From positions 4,156,501 to 4,220,500 of the forward strand of contig NC_080042.1 in the NCBI RefSeq assembly GCF_012489685.1: 64,000 bases of DNA, written 5' to 3'. Below, one piece after another: positions 45,235 to 56,641 of the stretch (within the stretch, counting starts at the first letter, position 1; the number at the start of each line of letters is the position of its first letter). Made by a program: the position numbers and the translations under genes. The notes under the pieces are model-generated. The model was given only the letters and a program-made list of their open reading frames with translations. It had not been told where the DNA came from and made no database searches. This stretch comes from Lotus japonicus. Taxonomy: Eukaryota; Streptophyta; Magnoliopsida; Fabales; Fabaceae.

Positions 45235-46682
45235 GTTTCCGACGCATGACTTTTTGTGTGGTTCTCTTACTGAGGGATCACAGTGAGTCAGTTGGACCAT
45301 AGGGGTCTTTGCTTAGGCCATTTTGAGGCCGACTTTCTCCTGGTGGGTTGTACTTATGATTTTCTTACTTACACTTCTGGGTCTGTACATATTTGCCTAC
45401 GAGCACACTACTTTGGAGTCACTGCGAGTGCGCGTGACGTGGAAGTGCAGCTGAGGCTGTACATGTTTATATTTGATGTATATTGGTTAGTTTAGTGGTT
45501 GGGCTATGTCTTTATTTCCTATTGCTTGATTTAAAAGGAATCAAACGAAAAAAATTACCTGTTTTCCGCGTAGAGTTTATTTTTGGTTACTAAAGTGGCA
45601 CCTGGAATTCGGGGTGTTACAATGGTCGTCCCTTCGGGGGGGACTAGGTTCGAGTTGTTAGATACGGACACTCCGGGCTATTGGGTGGTCGACCCCGCCG
45701 GCCACCGAGCTATTTATTCGGGGCGAATAATGGAGGATCCGCGTTGACCGAATGGGAAACATGACGCACGGAGTCTTGAGACGACACACCGTTAGCTTAA
45801 ACCTACCACCGGGCGTGCACTGTGGCCCTAGAGTTGTTGTACCGCCATCATCACCTGAGGACGAGGAGGACCCTTCGGAGGAGTTGCCTGTAGGAGGGAC
45901 TTCATCTGAGTCTAGCTCACCCACCGCCGCGGCTGCTGTTGATTTGGGATCGGGTACAGTACCCGTAGGACCCGCTGGGAGTGGTGTGTTGTACTTCTCT
46001 AGTCAGGATTAGGGTAGGAGTAGTGTCGAGGCTCTGATCTTCAGTTTTTCTCATTTTGGACAGGGTAGGTCCCCGACCTTTAGCTTTTTGTGTGATTCTC
46101 TTTACGGGAGTCACAGGAAGTTGGTCGGATCTAGGAGGTCTTCGGGCTATGTTGAGCTGACCTACTTTCTTTTGGAGGACTGTATTTCGCATACTGACCT
46201 TATATTTTGTGTTGTACATATTTTCCGTCAGGCACTACTTTCCCGTCACTGGAGGTTACTCGTGACGTGGCTGCTGTTTACTGTGGGGTGTGTATATATA
46301 TTGTACATTAGTCTTGTTTATATTCTGTCGATGTTTCATTGATTCGGCAAGTCATTATTTATTTAAAACAATTATCGATCGAAAAAAAATATTCACGTTT
46401 TTCCGCTTTTATTTTCTTTTTGGTTACTAAAGTGACGCCACCAAAATTGGGGTGTTACACCTTTCCCGTATCGGGTTTTTGAAGGAGATTAAGGATGGGC
46501 AGGTAGTCGGCGATGATGATGTTGGTATTGACCTCCTTCCTCAATTCAACTCTGAAAGTGAATCTGAGGAGGAAAATGGTGAAGATGGTAATGGCGAGGA
46601 CAAGAATGGGGATGAAGGGGAAAAGGACCCAAAAGTTGCCGCAAGCCAAGACAACAACGCCAACAATGAAAACCTGGCTTGA

Positions 46683-47171
46683 TCTTATTTGTTGTTTTAT
46701 TTTGTTTATGAGCCAAGCTTTGTTTTGGGCTTTGCCTCTTTTTGTTACTTAAAGCATGTATGGGCCACGCCCTTTTCTATCTTTAATGAAGTTCATTTCA
46801 GTTTAACTATGTTGTTACTTTGAAGTTGTTATTTACTGAGCTTTATTAACGTTTAGGTTTATATCCCTTAGCCTATTTTTCGACGAGGCTTGGTTTCTAG
46901 TGGCCACTAGAATTGTCAAGGCTTTTAATACTCGGTGGCGATACTTTCTTATTCCGAAAGGATTATTCGCGGTATTTTATACCTTGATACGACTTACGCC
47001 GCATAAATTCGTAATATAAATCAAAAATAAATAATCTCTTGAAATGATTTTTTCATTGCTTTTCCACACATGGGAACTATTGTCCCTTCATTTTTACATA
47101 TGCCGCCTCATAGAAAACCTTTCCAAAGAAAGGGAAAAAGAGTGCGGCTTCATTCATTTTTGTTGTTCCAC
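46683..47171. other. Spacer between the convergent ends of the antisense gene and pol
   Basis: 489 bp holding the 3' ends of two opposed transcripts. No coding region is seen; it is T-rich just after 46682, as expected for a 3'UTR. Confidence 0.6.
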
Positions 47172-50100
47172 TTAACTAAAGTACTGCTTCAAGTGTGAGG
47201 CGTTCCATGTTCGTGGAATCTTTTGACCATTAAGTTGTTCCAATTTATAGGCTCCACCTCCAACATCGCCAATTATCATGTAAGTCCCGCCCCAATTGGG
47301 CGATTGTTTGTTATGCTTGTCAGGTATAGTCTTCTTTCGAAGCATTAAGTCTCCTACCCTCATAGTTCTTGGGACCACCTTTGTTGCGAACTTCCTTGCA
47401 ATCTTCACCTTTCCCGCCTCATTCCTTAAGTGTGCCTCCCATTGTTCCTCAGGCAGCATGATTAGATTTGCTATCAAATTCTCCCAATTGTCGTCCTCAT
47501 TAAACCAAGTGACTCGCCAACTTTGGTTTTCAATTTCCACTAGGAGCATGGCATCAGTTCCATAAGTTAGACGATATGGGGTTTCCTTCTTGCTTGTCTG
47601 TTCAGTCGTGTCGTATGCCCATAGGACGCCTGGAAGCTCTTCCGCCCAAAGACCTTTCGCTTCATCCAATTTTTTCTTTAAGCCCTTCAAAATAACCTTG
47701 TTGGCTGATTCTGCCTGCCCATTGGTCTGAGGATGCTCTACTGATGCAAATCGCATTTCAATTCCCATATCCGCACAAAATTCTCTGGTGACATTGCTTG
47801 TGAATTGAGTCCCATTATCCATTACCAAAGCCATGGGGACACCAAACCTGCACACAATTCGTCGCCATAGAAAGTTCCTGACTTTAGGGGCTGTAATAGT
47901 CGCCACTGCTTCCGCCTCTATCCACTTAGTAAAATAATCAACCGCCACAATGATATACTTCATTTGCGCCTTTGCTACCGGGAATGGTCCTAAAATGTCC
48001 GTCCCCCACATAGCAAATGGCCAAGGTGCCATCATGGTTGTTAACTCTTCAGGCGAGGCTTTGTGTAGGTCAGAGAAAACTTGACACTTTTCACACTTCT
48101 TGACGTATTCCAGGCAGTCTTTCTTCATTGTTGGCCAGTAAAATCCTGCTCTCAATACCTTTACTGCCAATGATCGCCCTCCTATATGACTAGAGCATAC
48201 TCCTTCATGAACTTCTACCATGATTCCTTGGGCATCTCTCATGTCAACACATTTGAGCATAGGAGACATAATTCCCCGCCGATATAGATCATCGCCTACC
48301 AGCGTGTAAAAACTAACCTCCTTACGCTTTTTTTTCGTGTTCAGATCATCATCCTTTGGAGGGTTTTTGAGGAAAGTTTTGATTGATTCCATCCACGAAG
48401 GCTTGTCTTCGGTTACCGTTTTTACTGCCTTTAACTTAACTTCCACCAAGTCAATACTGGGGCGAGGAAGAGTTTCTTGGATGACTGTTTGATAATTGCC
48501 CAATCGCCCCGTGCTGGCCAGTTTTGCCAGCACGTCTACCCTTTCATTTTGACTTCTTGGAATATGTTCTATCCTGATCTTCTCTATTTCCATCATTAAC
48601 CTGTGCACCACTTCCAGGTATTTAGAAAGTTGTGGATCCTTCACCTGATACTCTCCTTTTACCTGCTTAACAACCAGCTGTGAGTCGCCTTTGATGAACA
48701 ATTTCTGAACGCCTAATTCAATGGCGAGCCTTAATCCGGCGATTAGTGCCTCGTATTCTGATTGGTTGTTGCTCGCCTTAAACTCGAATTTCAAAGATTG
48801 TTCGATGACCATCTTGTCCGGGCTTTCAATAGTTATTCCTGCCCCACTTCCCGTATCGTTGGAGGATCCATCAACAAACAGGACCCACTCTCCCTGAGTT
48901 TTCTCGCCTTCTGTGGGTGTTAATTCCGCCACGAAGTCAATCAAGCTTTGGATTGTAACTTGTCCCCTTGGCTAACACTGTATATCATATTCAGACAACT
49001 CGACTGACCAACTGACCAATCGTCCTGACAGATCGGGTTTCTGGAGTACTTGCCTTAAGGGAACATCAGTTTTAACTTTGATTTGGAAACTTTGGAAGTA
49101 TGTCCTAAGACGTCTCGCTGTTTTTAGAATTGCCAAGGCCTCCTTCTCGATTTTTTGGTATCGCAATTCAGCACCTTGCAGAGTATGACTCACAAAATAT
49201 ATAACCTTCTGCTTTTTCCCTTCTTCCTGAAGCAACACCGTACTGACCGCCCTATCCGTAACTGCCAAGTAGAGCGTCAAAGGAACGCCTGGCGTGGGTT
49301 TGGATAGTACTAGTAATGTTGCTAATGATTCTTTCAATTTAGTAAAAGCTTGTTCACATGCCTCGGTCCATTGAAACTTCGAATTCTTTTTCAAACAAGT
49401 GAAGAACGGAGCTGCTTTGTCACACGCCATTGGCAAGAAGCGTGCTAAGGCAGTCATGCGTCCTGTTAACCGTTGTACTTCCTTGACATTTGTTGGGCTT
49501 TTCATTTCCAAGATCGCCTTACCTTTATCTGGATTTACTTCTATCCCCCTTGATGTTATCATGAATCCCAAAAACTTTCCCCCTTGAATCCCAAATGAAC
49601 ATTTCTCGGGATTTAACTTCATACGGTATTTTCTTAGCTGAGCAAATGCTTCCTTAAGATCATCGCCGTGGTCACTGGACTTGGCGGACTTAACAATCAT
49701 ATCATCCACATATACTTCCATGTTCCTTCCCACTTGGCTCGAAATTTTTTTATCCATGAGGCGTTGGTATGTAGCTCCCGCATTTTTTAAACCAAAATGC
49801 ATAGTTTTGTAACAATAATTCGCCTGATTAATCATGAACGTCGTACTTTCCTCGTCTGAAGGATGCATCATGATTTGATTATACCCAGAGTATGCATCCA
49901 TGAGACTTAAAAGTTCATTTCCGGAAGCCCCATCCACCAATTTATCAACATTGGGAAGAGGATATGAATCTTTGGGACACACTTTGTTCAGGCTTGTGTA
50001 ATCCGTGCACATTCTCCACTTCCCATTGGCTTTCTTGGCCATCACTACGTTGGCGAGCCAGGTTGGGTACTGCACCTCGCGAATGAATTGGGCCTTGATT

Positions 50101-52622
50101 AACTTTTCAGTTTCTACTTGCACCGCCTTGTTTTTTTCATCACTCATCCTCCGCCTTGGCTGGATGACTAGTGTTGCCCCTGGCCATTTGGCCAGTTTAT
50201 GAGTGATAACATTGGGGTCAATCCCTGGTACATCATTAATTGTCCATGCAAAGAGATCTAGATTATCGCCCAAAAGGGTGATCAACCTTTCCTCCTGTTC
50301 TTTTGTTAAACTGCTGCCGATTTTCAAAACCTTATCCTTGACTTGCGCTGATTTGGTTTCTTCCAAAGGTTGTGGGCGGAAATCGTCAGCATCATCCCTT
50401 GGGTCTAAACTAAACCCTTCTTGTGGAAAAATTTATGTGATACGGTGGCTTTCCTTGGCGGCCTTTCGCCCGTAGAGCGCCACACTTCTTAGGTAACATT
50501 CTCTCGCCGCATTCTGATCCACGCGAAGGACACCGATCTACCCATTGCAGGCTGGGTATTTGATAGTTAAATGAGCGGTTGAAATTACAGCGCATAACTT
50601 GTTAAGAGTGTCCCGCCCCAAAAGTACATTGTAATTAGCTCTACACGCCAATACTAGGTACTTGACTTGAAATTTCTTGACAAACTCCCCTTCACCAAAG
50701 GCTGTTGGTATTTCCACGTATCCCCGCACATTGATACGATCCCCTGTAAATCCCACCAGGGTTCCTTTATATGGTTTCAAATTTGACTCCTTTAGCCCCA
50801 GGCGATCAAAGGCATCTCCATAAATGATGTCTGCCGAAGATCCCTGATATAAAAACACTTTCTTCGTCATGTAATTGTTAACCCTGATTGTTACAACAAT
50901 CGGGTCATTGTCATGGGGAATTACATGTGCAAAATCCTGAGGGGTGAATATGATTGGAGAGTGATTCAACCAACATTCGCCTTCGTATGCTTCGTGCACG
51001 GAATGTACTGCTGCCACATAACGCTTTCTAGCCTTGCTAGAAATCGCGCCTTCTCCAAACCCTCCTGCAATGGATGAGCATTCCCCAACAGGGTCGCCCA
51101 ATTCATCTACTATCTCCTTTCCTTTTCCTTTGTCCCCTTGAGTTACCTTGGCGGCGTCTGGCGTTGCTGCATCTTTAACAAAATTTGCCAGATGGCCAGC
51201 CTTAATTAACCGATCAATCTCCCGCCGCAAGTTCCAACAATTATCCGTGGTGTGACCCAACGTTTTGTGGTACTCACACCATCTGTTTGTATCCACATTA
51301 GTTGGTGGTCGCCGAGGTGGTGGCGGATATTGCACAACATTTGTCTGTCCAACTGCTTTCAATATGGTGCTTAGGGGCGCATTCAGTTTAGTAAGTGGAA
51401 CCGTATTTGGCGAGGCAACATGTTGACCAGCCGAGGCTGTAGTGGTACCTTGGGGATTTCTATGACATGTATTATGGAATCCAGGTTTGGAGTTTTGATA
51501 TGGACCAGGCCTTGGTGCACGTGGAGTTTGAGCTAGCCTTGTATCCTTTCCAACCTTGGGTTTGTCCTGCGCAACTCCGCCTGGTTGGACGTGTTTCCGT
51601 CCCTCCTCCCTTTCTTGCTTTTTCTGATCGTCTTGCTCAATTAAGATGAATTCCTGAACGCGAGCGCGAAGATCCATCATGTCACGCGCTGGTCGTCTTG
51701 TTAAATCTCGATTCAAATCTCCCGCCCTAAGGCCATTTTTTAAAGACGCCAGGCATACATCCGGGTTATCCTCCTCCAATTGAACAGCCATCTTACTGAA
51801 GCGCGCCATGTAGGTCTTTAGCTTCTCTTCTGGCTGCTGATGTATGCTGATGAGATCAAACATAGTTGCTTTTGTAGTTTTGTTGGCGGAGAATTGAGTT
51901 AAGAATTTAGTGGACAAATCCGTAAAATTGTCAATTGAGAAGGGCGGTTGTCTAATGAACCACTGCATCGCCATTCCCTTGAATGTTGAAGGCAACAATC
52001 TGCACTTCACCTCGTCCGTTGCCCCACCAATAACCATTTTGGTGTTAAAGTACCTCAAATGTTCCATGGGATCAGTATCGCCCGAAAAGGCGTCTAATGC
52101 CATTGTTTGCAAATGTTTTGGTATGTCCACCTTTGTGATGGCTGGAACAAAAGGTTGAAATTCGACGACATCCTCAGCCTCAAGACGTTGTCTCTGCTTA
52201 AAATCTTGCCTCTGTGTTAAATATTCCACCTGGGCTTGTAACTGTTCGTTCTGGTTTTGTACCTTTTGCAAGGTATCCAGCATTTGCTTCAAAGCCACGG
52301 GCGTGATACCCGTTACCACCTCCTGCGCTTTCCTCGGAGCACTGTTCTTAAGATCTTCTAAGTTTACGTACTCAGGCGGCGTTGATCGTCGCCTGACACC
52401 TAGATCTGATTTGGCTATCAGATCTGAGGGCTTACCCGGAGCTAGTTTTACCAGCGACGTTGGTGACTGCGCCACCGAGTGAACACCCTCCGAGGAAGCC
52501 TCCTGCTCTTGCTCTTGAAGTACTGCACGATTGTTGTCTCGACCGCCGCCGCGTCCGCCCTGACGACCACCACCTCTACGGCGATGATCACGGCGGCCCA
52601 CACCGCACGAACGAGTTTCCAT
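47172..52622 (-). pseudogene. Tat element gag-pro-pol polyprotein, three nonsense codons
   Basis: From ATG at 52622 one frame runs to a stop at 47172, broken by TAG at 50538-50540, TAA at 50433-50435 and TAG at 48972-48974. Order: an RGG-rich start (RRRGGGRQGGRGGGRD), gag capsid, zinc motif CEYHKTLGHTTDNC, protease, RT (YVDDMIVKS), first RNase H (degenerate), archaeal-type RNase H (LFVDGSS, SEYEAL, GDSQLVV), then integrase (HHCC finger; WGTDILGPF, MDNGTQF, GQAESA). In the protease the usual acidic residue before QGSSADI is Tyr (FLYQGSSADI), so the active site appears lost. The second RNase H is the hallmark of the Tat lineage. Confidence 0.93.
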
Positions 52623-52669
52623 GAATCGTAACTCTCACCCTCTACGTCACTTGTAGATCTAGGTTAGAG

Positions 52670-52684
52670 CCATAGACGGCGCCA
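52670..52684 (-). other. Primer binding site of the Tat element
   Basis: The minus strand reads TGGCGCCGTCTATGG directly after the 5' LTR. This is the TGGCGCC type of site common in non-chromovirus gypsy elements; the exact tRNA was not identified. Confidence 0.7.
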
Positions 52685-52685
52685 A

Positions 52686-53060
52686 TGTTGCATTCTAAGG
52701 TAAGCTTACGTGAGAAAATGTACAAAAAGCAAACCCTAGCAGAGCACTAAAATAGTAAAGATGTAATAAAAGGGAATATTCTCATTAAGTGTCAAAAAGT
52801 TCTTTGTACAAGGTGATGACCTTCCCTTTTATAGAGGGCAGGGTCATGATATGGACTTTTCCTACATTTGGGCCTGACAACCTGTGCCCAAATCCCTATG
52901 CACATAGGACAAATCCAAGAGAATCTTCCAGCTGGATTGCGGGTCCACTTAAAGGAGTCGAGAATCCTCGGTATTTCGTCAGTTCCCGCCATGTCTGTCT
53001 CCGTCCCGCTGATTGCTTGTTTTGGGCGGGCATGGAGGTCTTTATGCCCCGCCCAGTCCA
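52686..53060 (-). repeat. 5' LTR of the Tat element
   Basis: 375 bp, matching 28784-29180 apart from the 22-bp internal duplication there and scattered changes. Confidence 0.92.
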
Positions 53061-53065
53061 ATGTC

Positions 53066-53389
53066 ATTTGATGGTCTAAAAACAAATGATTTAAATATGT
53101 TTTTTGTCTCCCAAAATAAAGGATATGTTGGTATTTACTCCCAGGAAAATGCTTTATAAATCCCTCGAAATATATATACACTGTTATCTATTTTAAATCA
53201 TGTCGCTAAGAGCATCTCCAACAAGGGGATCTTATTTGGTGACTTAACTCATTTTTTGTGGGTCCGTGCTACCACATAGGATTTAGGACACCCATAAGGT
53301 CCCGATGCACATTTTGCTCAAATATTCTAGATCTTACTTTAGTTTTGGTTGGACCCACAATACCTAATATATTTGTATTATTTATTTTA
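53066..53389. other. Flank with possible MITE arm
   Basis: GAGCATCTCCAACAAGG near 53211 resembles a common plant MITE terminus; a weak inverted partner (CCATTGGAAATGATG) is near 54922. If real, the TIR element at 53390-54870 was inserted into this MITE. No gene is present. Confidence 0.4.
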
Positions 53390-54870
53390 GGCTTAATACA
53401 TCAGAAGGCCCCTGTAATTGTAAAGGGAATCAAAACCAGGGCCTAGAAAATTTTTGCATCAAATTGGGTCCCTAGAAAAAAAAATTTAATTCAATTAAGG
53501 CCAAAGTGTGCCAGCTCTCAATTTTATCTCAGTCATCATTTCCACGTGGCTTTTATTATTATTTTTTAATTTAAAAAATAATTAAAAAATATTTTTAATT
53601 CCAACTCTATTATTTAACCAGAAAACTTATTTTTTAAAAATTTACTAATTTACTAATCTGATCTAATTAAACACAACACAAAATTAAAAACCCTAAAATT
53701 CTGAATTCATCCCCAACCTCCCAACCACCTTCCTCAACACCTTCTTCATTCCCACTCTCATCTTCAACAACCCACTACTCTTTCCTCCTGTTGTAACTCG
53801 CTCTCTTCTTTCCGATGGTTTCAGTGGCCAAATTGGTTACGGAGGGATCCCGAATGGGAGTGAGAGAAGGAGAGGGAGGCCGACTGCAGATCTTGACTTG
53901 GGTGCATCTTCATTTCCGGTTTGCTGGGTTTTCTCTTCACCCCCACTCACCATTCTCCTTAAAGCTTGAATCTTTTCACTTTTCCTGTACAGATCTGATT
54001 TTTCGTTCTCCATTTCTTCTTCCCCTTTGTTGGATTTTGGGATATTTGGTTTTGGTGGTGGGGTGGGGATTTTGGGATTTTCGGTTCTGGGTTACCCCAT
54101 CAAAACCCACACCTCCATATCTCTCTCTACGAACCCCTTATCCCTTATGTGGTGGTTCTTCCTTCTTCCTCTCATGCTCTGCTCTGCTCTCCCTTCTTCC
54201 TCTCTGCAAGTTCTGGTTGTGGGTTCAATTCTTTTTTTGTTTTGATTTGATTCTACTGGGTTTGAATGTGTTGTGGTGGTTTAGATATAGGTTCTGTTTG
54301 GGGGTAATGGAAATTTTGATGATAGATGCCGGTGGAGTTGAAATTGGGAGAAACAGAGTTGTGGCACATGGTGGCTATGGGGTTTGGAAGCAATTTACCA
54401 AGTGGATCAAGTTTATCAATTTTAGGGTTGAATTTGAGATCGAACTTGGTGGATCTGGACAAGATCGAACTTTGTCATCTTGTGTTTGATAAGTGTTGTT
54501 GTTGCTTGTTTAGAGTTTGATAATTTGAATTCTTCTTCCTCTCCTAAAATTCTGAATTCATCCTCAGTTTGATACTGGTTGGGTTTGTTGTTGATAATTT
54601 CTGGGTTGAGTTTGTTGTTTTTGGGTGAAGGGTTTAATTTATGGATTAGATAAGTAACCCTAATTTATTAAGTTTTTAAATTTTTATTCTGATTAAATTA
54701 TTGAGTTGGAATTAAAAATAATTTTTTTTAATTAAAAATAATTATAAAAGCCACATGGAATTGATGACTGGGATAAAATTGAGATTTGACCTTAATTGAA
54801 TTAAAAAAAATTTCTTAGGGACCCTATTTGATGCGAAATTTTTCAGGCCCTGGAACTGATTCCCTTTACA
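53390..54870. mobile_element. TIR DNA transposon, same family as window start
   Basis: 53390-53580 is repeated inverted at 54740-54870: GATTCCCTTTACA, the GATGC(A/G)AA core, TTAATTCAATTAAGGCC and the CCACGTGGC/GCCACATGG block. The outer ~30 bases (GGCTTAATACATCAGAAGG) are present on the left but missing on the right. The interior (53690-54640) is unrelated low-constraint sequence with no transposase, so it is non-autonomous. Confidence 0.78.
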
Positions 54871-55018
54871 GCATTTCTTATACTGAATGAGAGAGAAACA
54901 ATGATTATTTTATTTAAGATCTCCATTGGAAATGATGTAACTTATGTGATGCCTATGCGTCTAACAAAATGCTGAATCAATCACCCCACATGTATGGCAA
55001 TGTGCACATGGTTCAATT

Positions 55019-56615
55019 TAGGTTTCACAAAATTTTCTAAAATCCAAACGTTCATTCTGCTCTTCTTCTCTCGGACGGCATCGGTTCTGCACCTTCTTCT
55101 CCAATGTTTTCTTCCACCACCTCCACCACCATCGAAATTTTTTGCAACTGATCTCCACCATCATTGACCATTTCTTCCTTCCCTCAAGGTTCCTTCTTTT
55201 CTCCATTCCATATAACCAAATGATGGGGAGCCAAAGTGAATAAAAGAGGACAAGGATGTACAAATATTATGGGATGAAGAAGAAAATAGAAAAAACGAAG
55301 AAGATGAAGCGAAGAACAAAGTGGAGAAGATGCGGGGAATAAAGAAAGAGATGCAACAAAGGAGATGGTTTGGGAATAACTTCAGAATTTGAGGGAACTT
55401 GCTTCCTCATGAAGTTAGAACACGAGTTTTCTTCATCACCCAGTTCAAACGTTGATAATTTCATTTTATTTCCTGCCAACGTGCCACGATCTCGGGTGAC
55501 AACGTTTTGCAAAGGCTTTCATTTTTCCTCTCTCTATTCTTTCTCAGCTGCTAGAGTTTCTCCAACGAATTCTACTTCAAATTGAAATTGTCACTCAATT
55601 TCATTGCGACTCTATGAATTTCACGGCTCACAAGATAACAAACCATGGCATTGAAAAATAGGATTCTAACATCACCATCAAATTGATCGGTGTTTGCAGA
55701 AAAACCCTTGTCTAGTTTCCGCTTAACCGTCTTAAAATAAAATGAAAGGAAGTGCAGTGTACAAGAATAGGTGATGGAGACAAAGGAAGGGATATCACAA
55801 GACAAGGACGTACGGATAAGATGGGACGAAGAAGAAAATTGGAAGAACGAAGGAGATGGTGTGGGAATAACGACATTTGCAGGTTCTCTTCATCACCTGA
55901 TTCAAATGCTGATAATTTCCTTTTCTTTTATGACAATGAGCAACGATCTCGGGTGACTACGTTCTTCAAAGGCTTGTGTTTTAGCTCTCCCTTTTGTTTC
56001 TCATTTTCCCAGAGTATTTCCAATGACTTCTAGTTCAACTCAAACAGACCACTTAATGTCATTGCGATTATGCGAATTTCATGACTCACGTGATAAAAAG
56101 CAATGGCACTGCAAAACATGATTCTAACATCACCAGCAAAATGATCAAAGTTTTCATAAAAACAGTTGTCTAAATTTCATCTCACCATCTCAAAATCAGA
56201 TGAAGGGAAGTGCATCACATAAGAGCAAATGATGGGGAACGAAGAGAGAAGAATAGAGGACAATGACATACAAATAAGATGGGATGAGAAGAAAATGGGA
56301 AAAACTAAGGAGATGGAGCGAAGAAGAAAGTGGAAACTTGTCCGGGAAGAATGAAGGAGATGGAACGAAGAAGATGGTTTGGGAATAATTGTAGCATTTG
56401 AGGTAACTTTCTTACTCATGGAGTTAAAACACGAGTTTTCTCTTCATCACCCGGTTCAAACGCTAATAATTTCCTTTTCTTACCAGCCAATGGGCCACAG
56501 TCTAGAGGACAACATTTTGCAAATGCTTTTGCTTTGGCTCTCCATTTTTTCTCTCAAAGCAGAGTTTCTCCAACGAATCCTACTTCAACAACGTCACTCA
56601 ATTTCACTATGATTT
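55019..56615. repeat. Tandem repeat array, left part (about 460-550 bp units)
   Basis: Units start near TGGGATGAAGAAGAAAAT at 55270, 55822 and 56280 (spacings 552 and 458). Each contains CACGAGTTTTCTTCATCACC or a variant, a GATAATTTC block, ATCTCGGGTGACnACGTT and TTTCTCCAACGAATyCTACTTCAA. A partial unit precedes 55270. No protein-coding role is supported; open frames are short and differ between units. Confidence 0.82.
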
Positions 56616-56641
56616 TGTTAAGTATTTAGTATTTTAAGTAT

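Larger units (their letters stand above)
41860..45621 (+). mobile_element. Solo LTR of a diverged Tekay-type family, TSD ATGGT
   Basis: 3762 bp from TGTAAGACCTGG to GGGGTGTTACA, with ATGGT at 41855-41859 and 45622-45626. It is co-linear with the other Tekay LTRs (TATAAATA at 42551, leader donor at 42688/42689, 78-bp segment 43362-43439, ORF copy at 44931) but much diverged, and it has its own tandem repeats at 44030-44665. No internal region remains. Confidence 0.92.
41832..46012 (+). pseudogene. LTR ORF copy in 3' LTR of element 2, split by the solo LTR
   Basis: The start (MSMADW) lies at 41832 and the rest resumes at 45627. A lost C in GACTGGTTGAGATGG and the inherited one-base insertion break the frame as well. 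At the site where the 5' LTR has TGA this copy keeps CGA (IYSGRIMED). Confidence 0.65.
31776..46459 (+). mobile_element. Tekay-type gypsy derivative (element 2), TSD CCTTT, lacking pol
   Basis: It begins TGCGAGACCC and ends GTGTTACA with CCTTT at 31771-31775 and 46460-46464. Two LTRs of about 4.1 kb flank a 2665-bp internal region holding a reduced gag-PR and scraps of integrase and chromodomain, but no RT. The 3' LTR is itself split by a solo LTR (41860-45621). By eye the LTRs differ only at scattered positions, plus an 11-bp ATAAAGTGC-type duplication in the 5' copy near 32305. It must depend on proteins from other elements. Confidence 0.93.
38575..46459 (+). repeat. 3' LTR of Tekay element 2, split by a solo LTR
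   Basis: The two parts are 38575-41859 and 45627-46459; together they give about 4.1 kb co-linear with 31776-35909. It includes TATAAATA at 39282, the 78-bp segment (40091-40168) and hairpin repeats (about 40806-41060). Confidence 0.92.
29866..46682 (+). pseudogene. Antisense extra gene of the Tat element (plant 'putative gypsy type transposon' family), interrupted
   Basis: Coding parts are 29866-30784, 30861-31775 and 46465-46682. The first two join across a 76-bp GT-AG intron (GTAAGT...GTGTAG). The last two are split by the nested retrotransposon at its CCTTT duplication, and the frame is preserved across it. A TAA at 31586-31588 is an additional nonsense change. Landmarks: an acidic/Ser-rich start, then FFFVYGYFFTDLNIKLPFLP and NAWGFIRCFEILCDHL as in the plant 'putative gypsy type transposon' domain. 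A basic linker (PKRQKTSG), a long coiled coil (about 31430-31720) and an acidic tail (ESESEEENGEDGNGEDK) follow. It is transcribed opposite to gag-pol and ends 490 bp from the pol stop. Role unknown; extra ORFs of this type are known in Tat elements. Confidence 0.8.
28784..53060 (-). mobile_element. Ty3/gypsy Tat-lineage retrotransposon, TSD ATGTC, with nested insertion
   Basis: LTRs at 28784-29180 and 52686-53060 share TGTTGC...CCCAGTCCA and are flanked by ATGTC (28779-28783, 53061-53065). A purine tract (29181-29193) and a primer site (52670-52684) set a minus orientation. Without the nested element (31776-46459) it is about 9.6 kb. Two RNase H domains, the second of archaeal type, and an antisense extra gene between pol and the 3' LTR mark the Tat lineage. 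Confidence 0.93.

Noticed and set aside
53815..54489. 224-codon open frame in the TIR element
   Set aside because: Hydrophobic low-complexity content with no recognisable domain; it is not shared with the copy at the window start as far as visible. A captured gene fragment is possible but unsupported.
55270..56612. Several 60-90 codon frames in the tandem array
   Set aside because: The frames are not conserved between units, so they are chance openings in repeat DNA.
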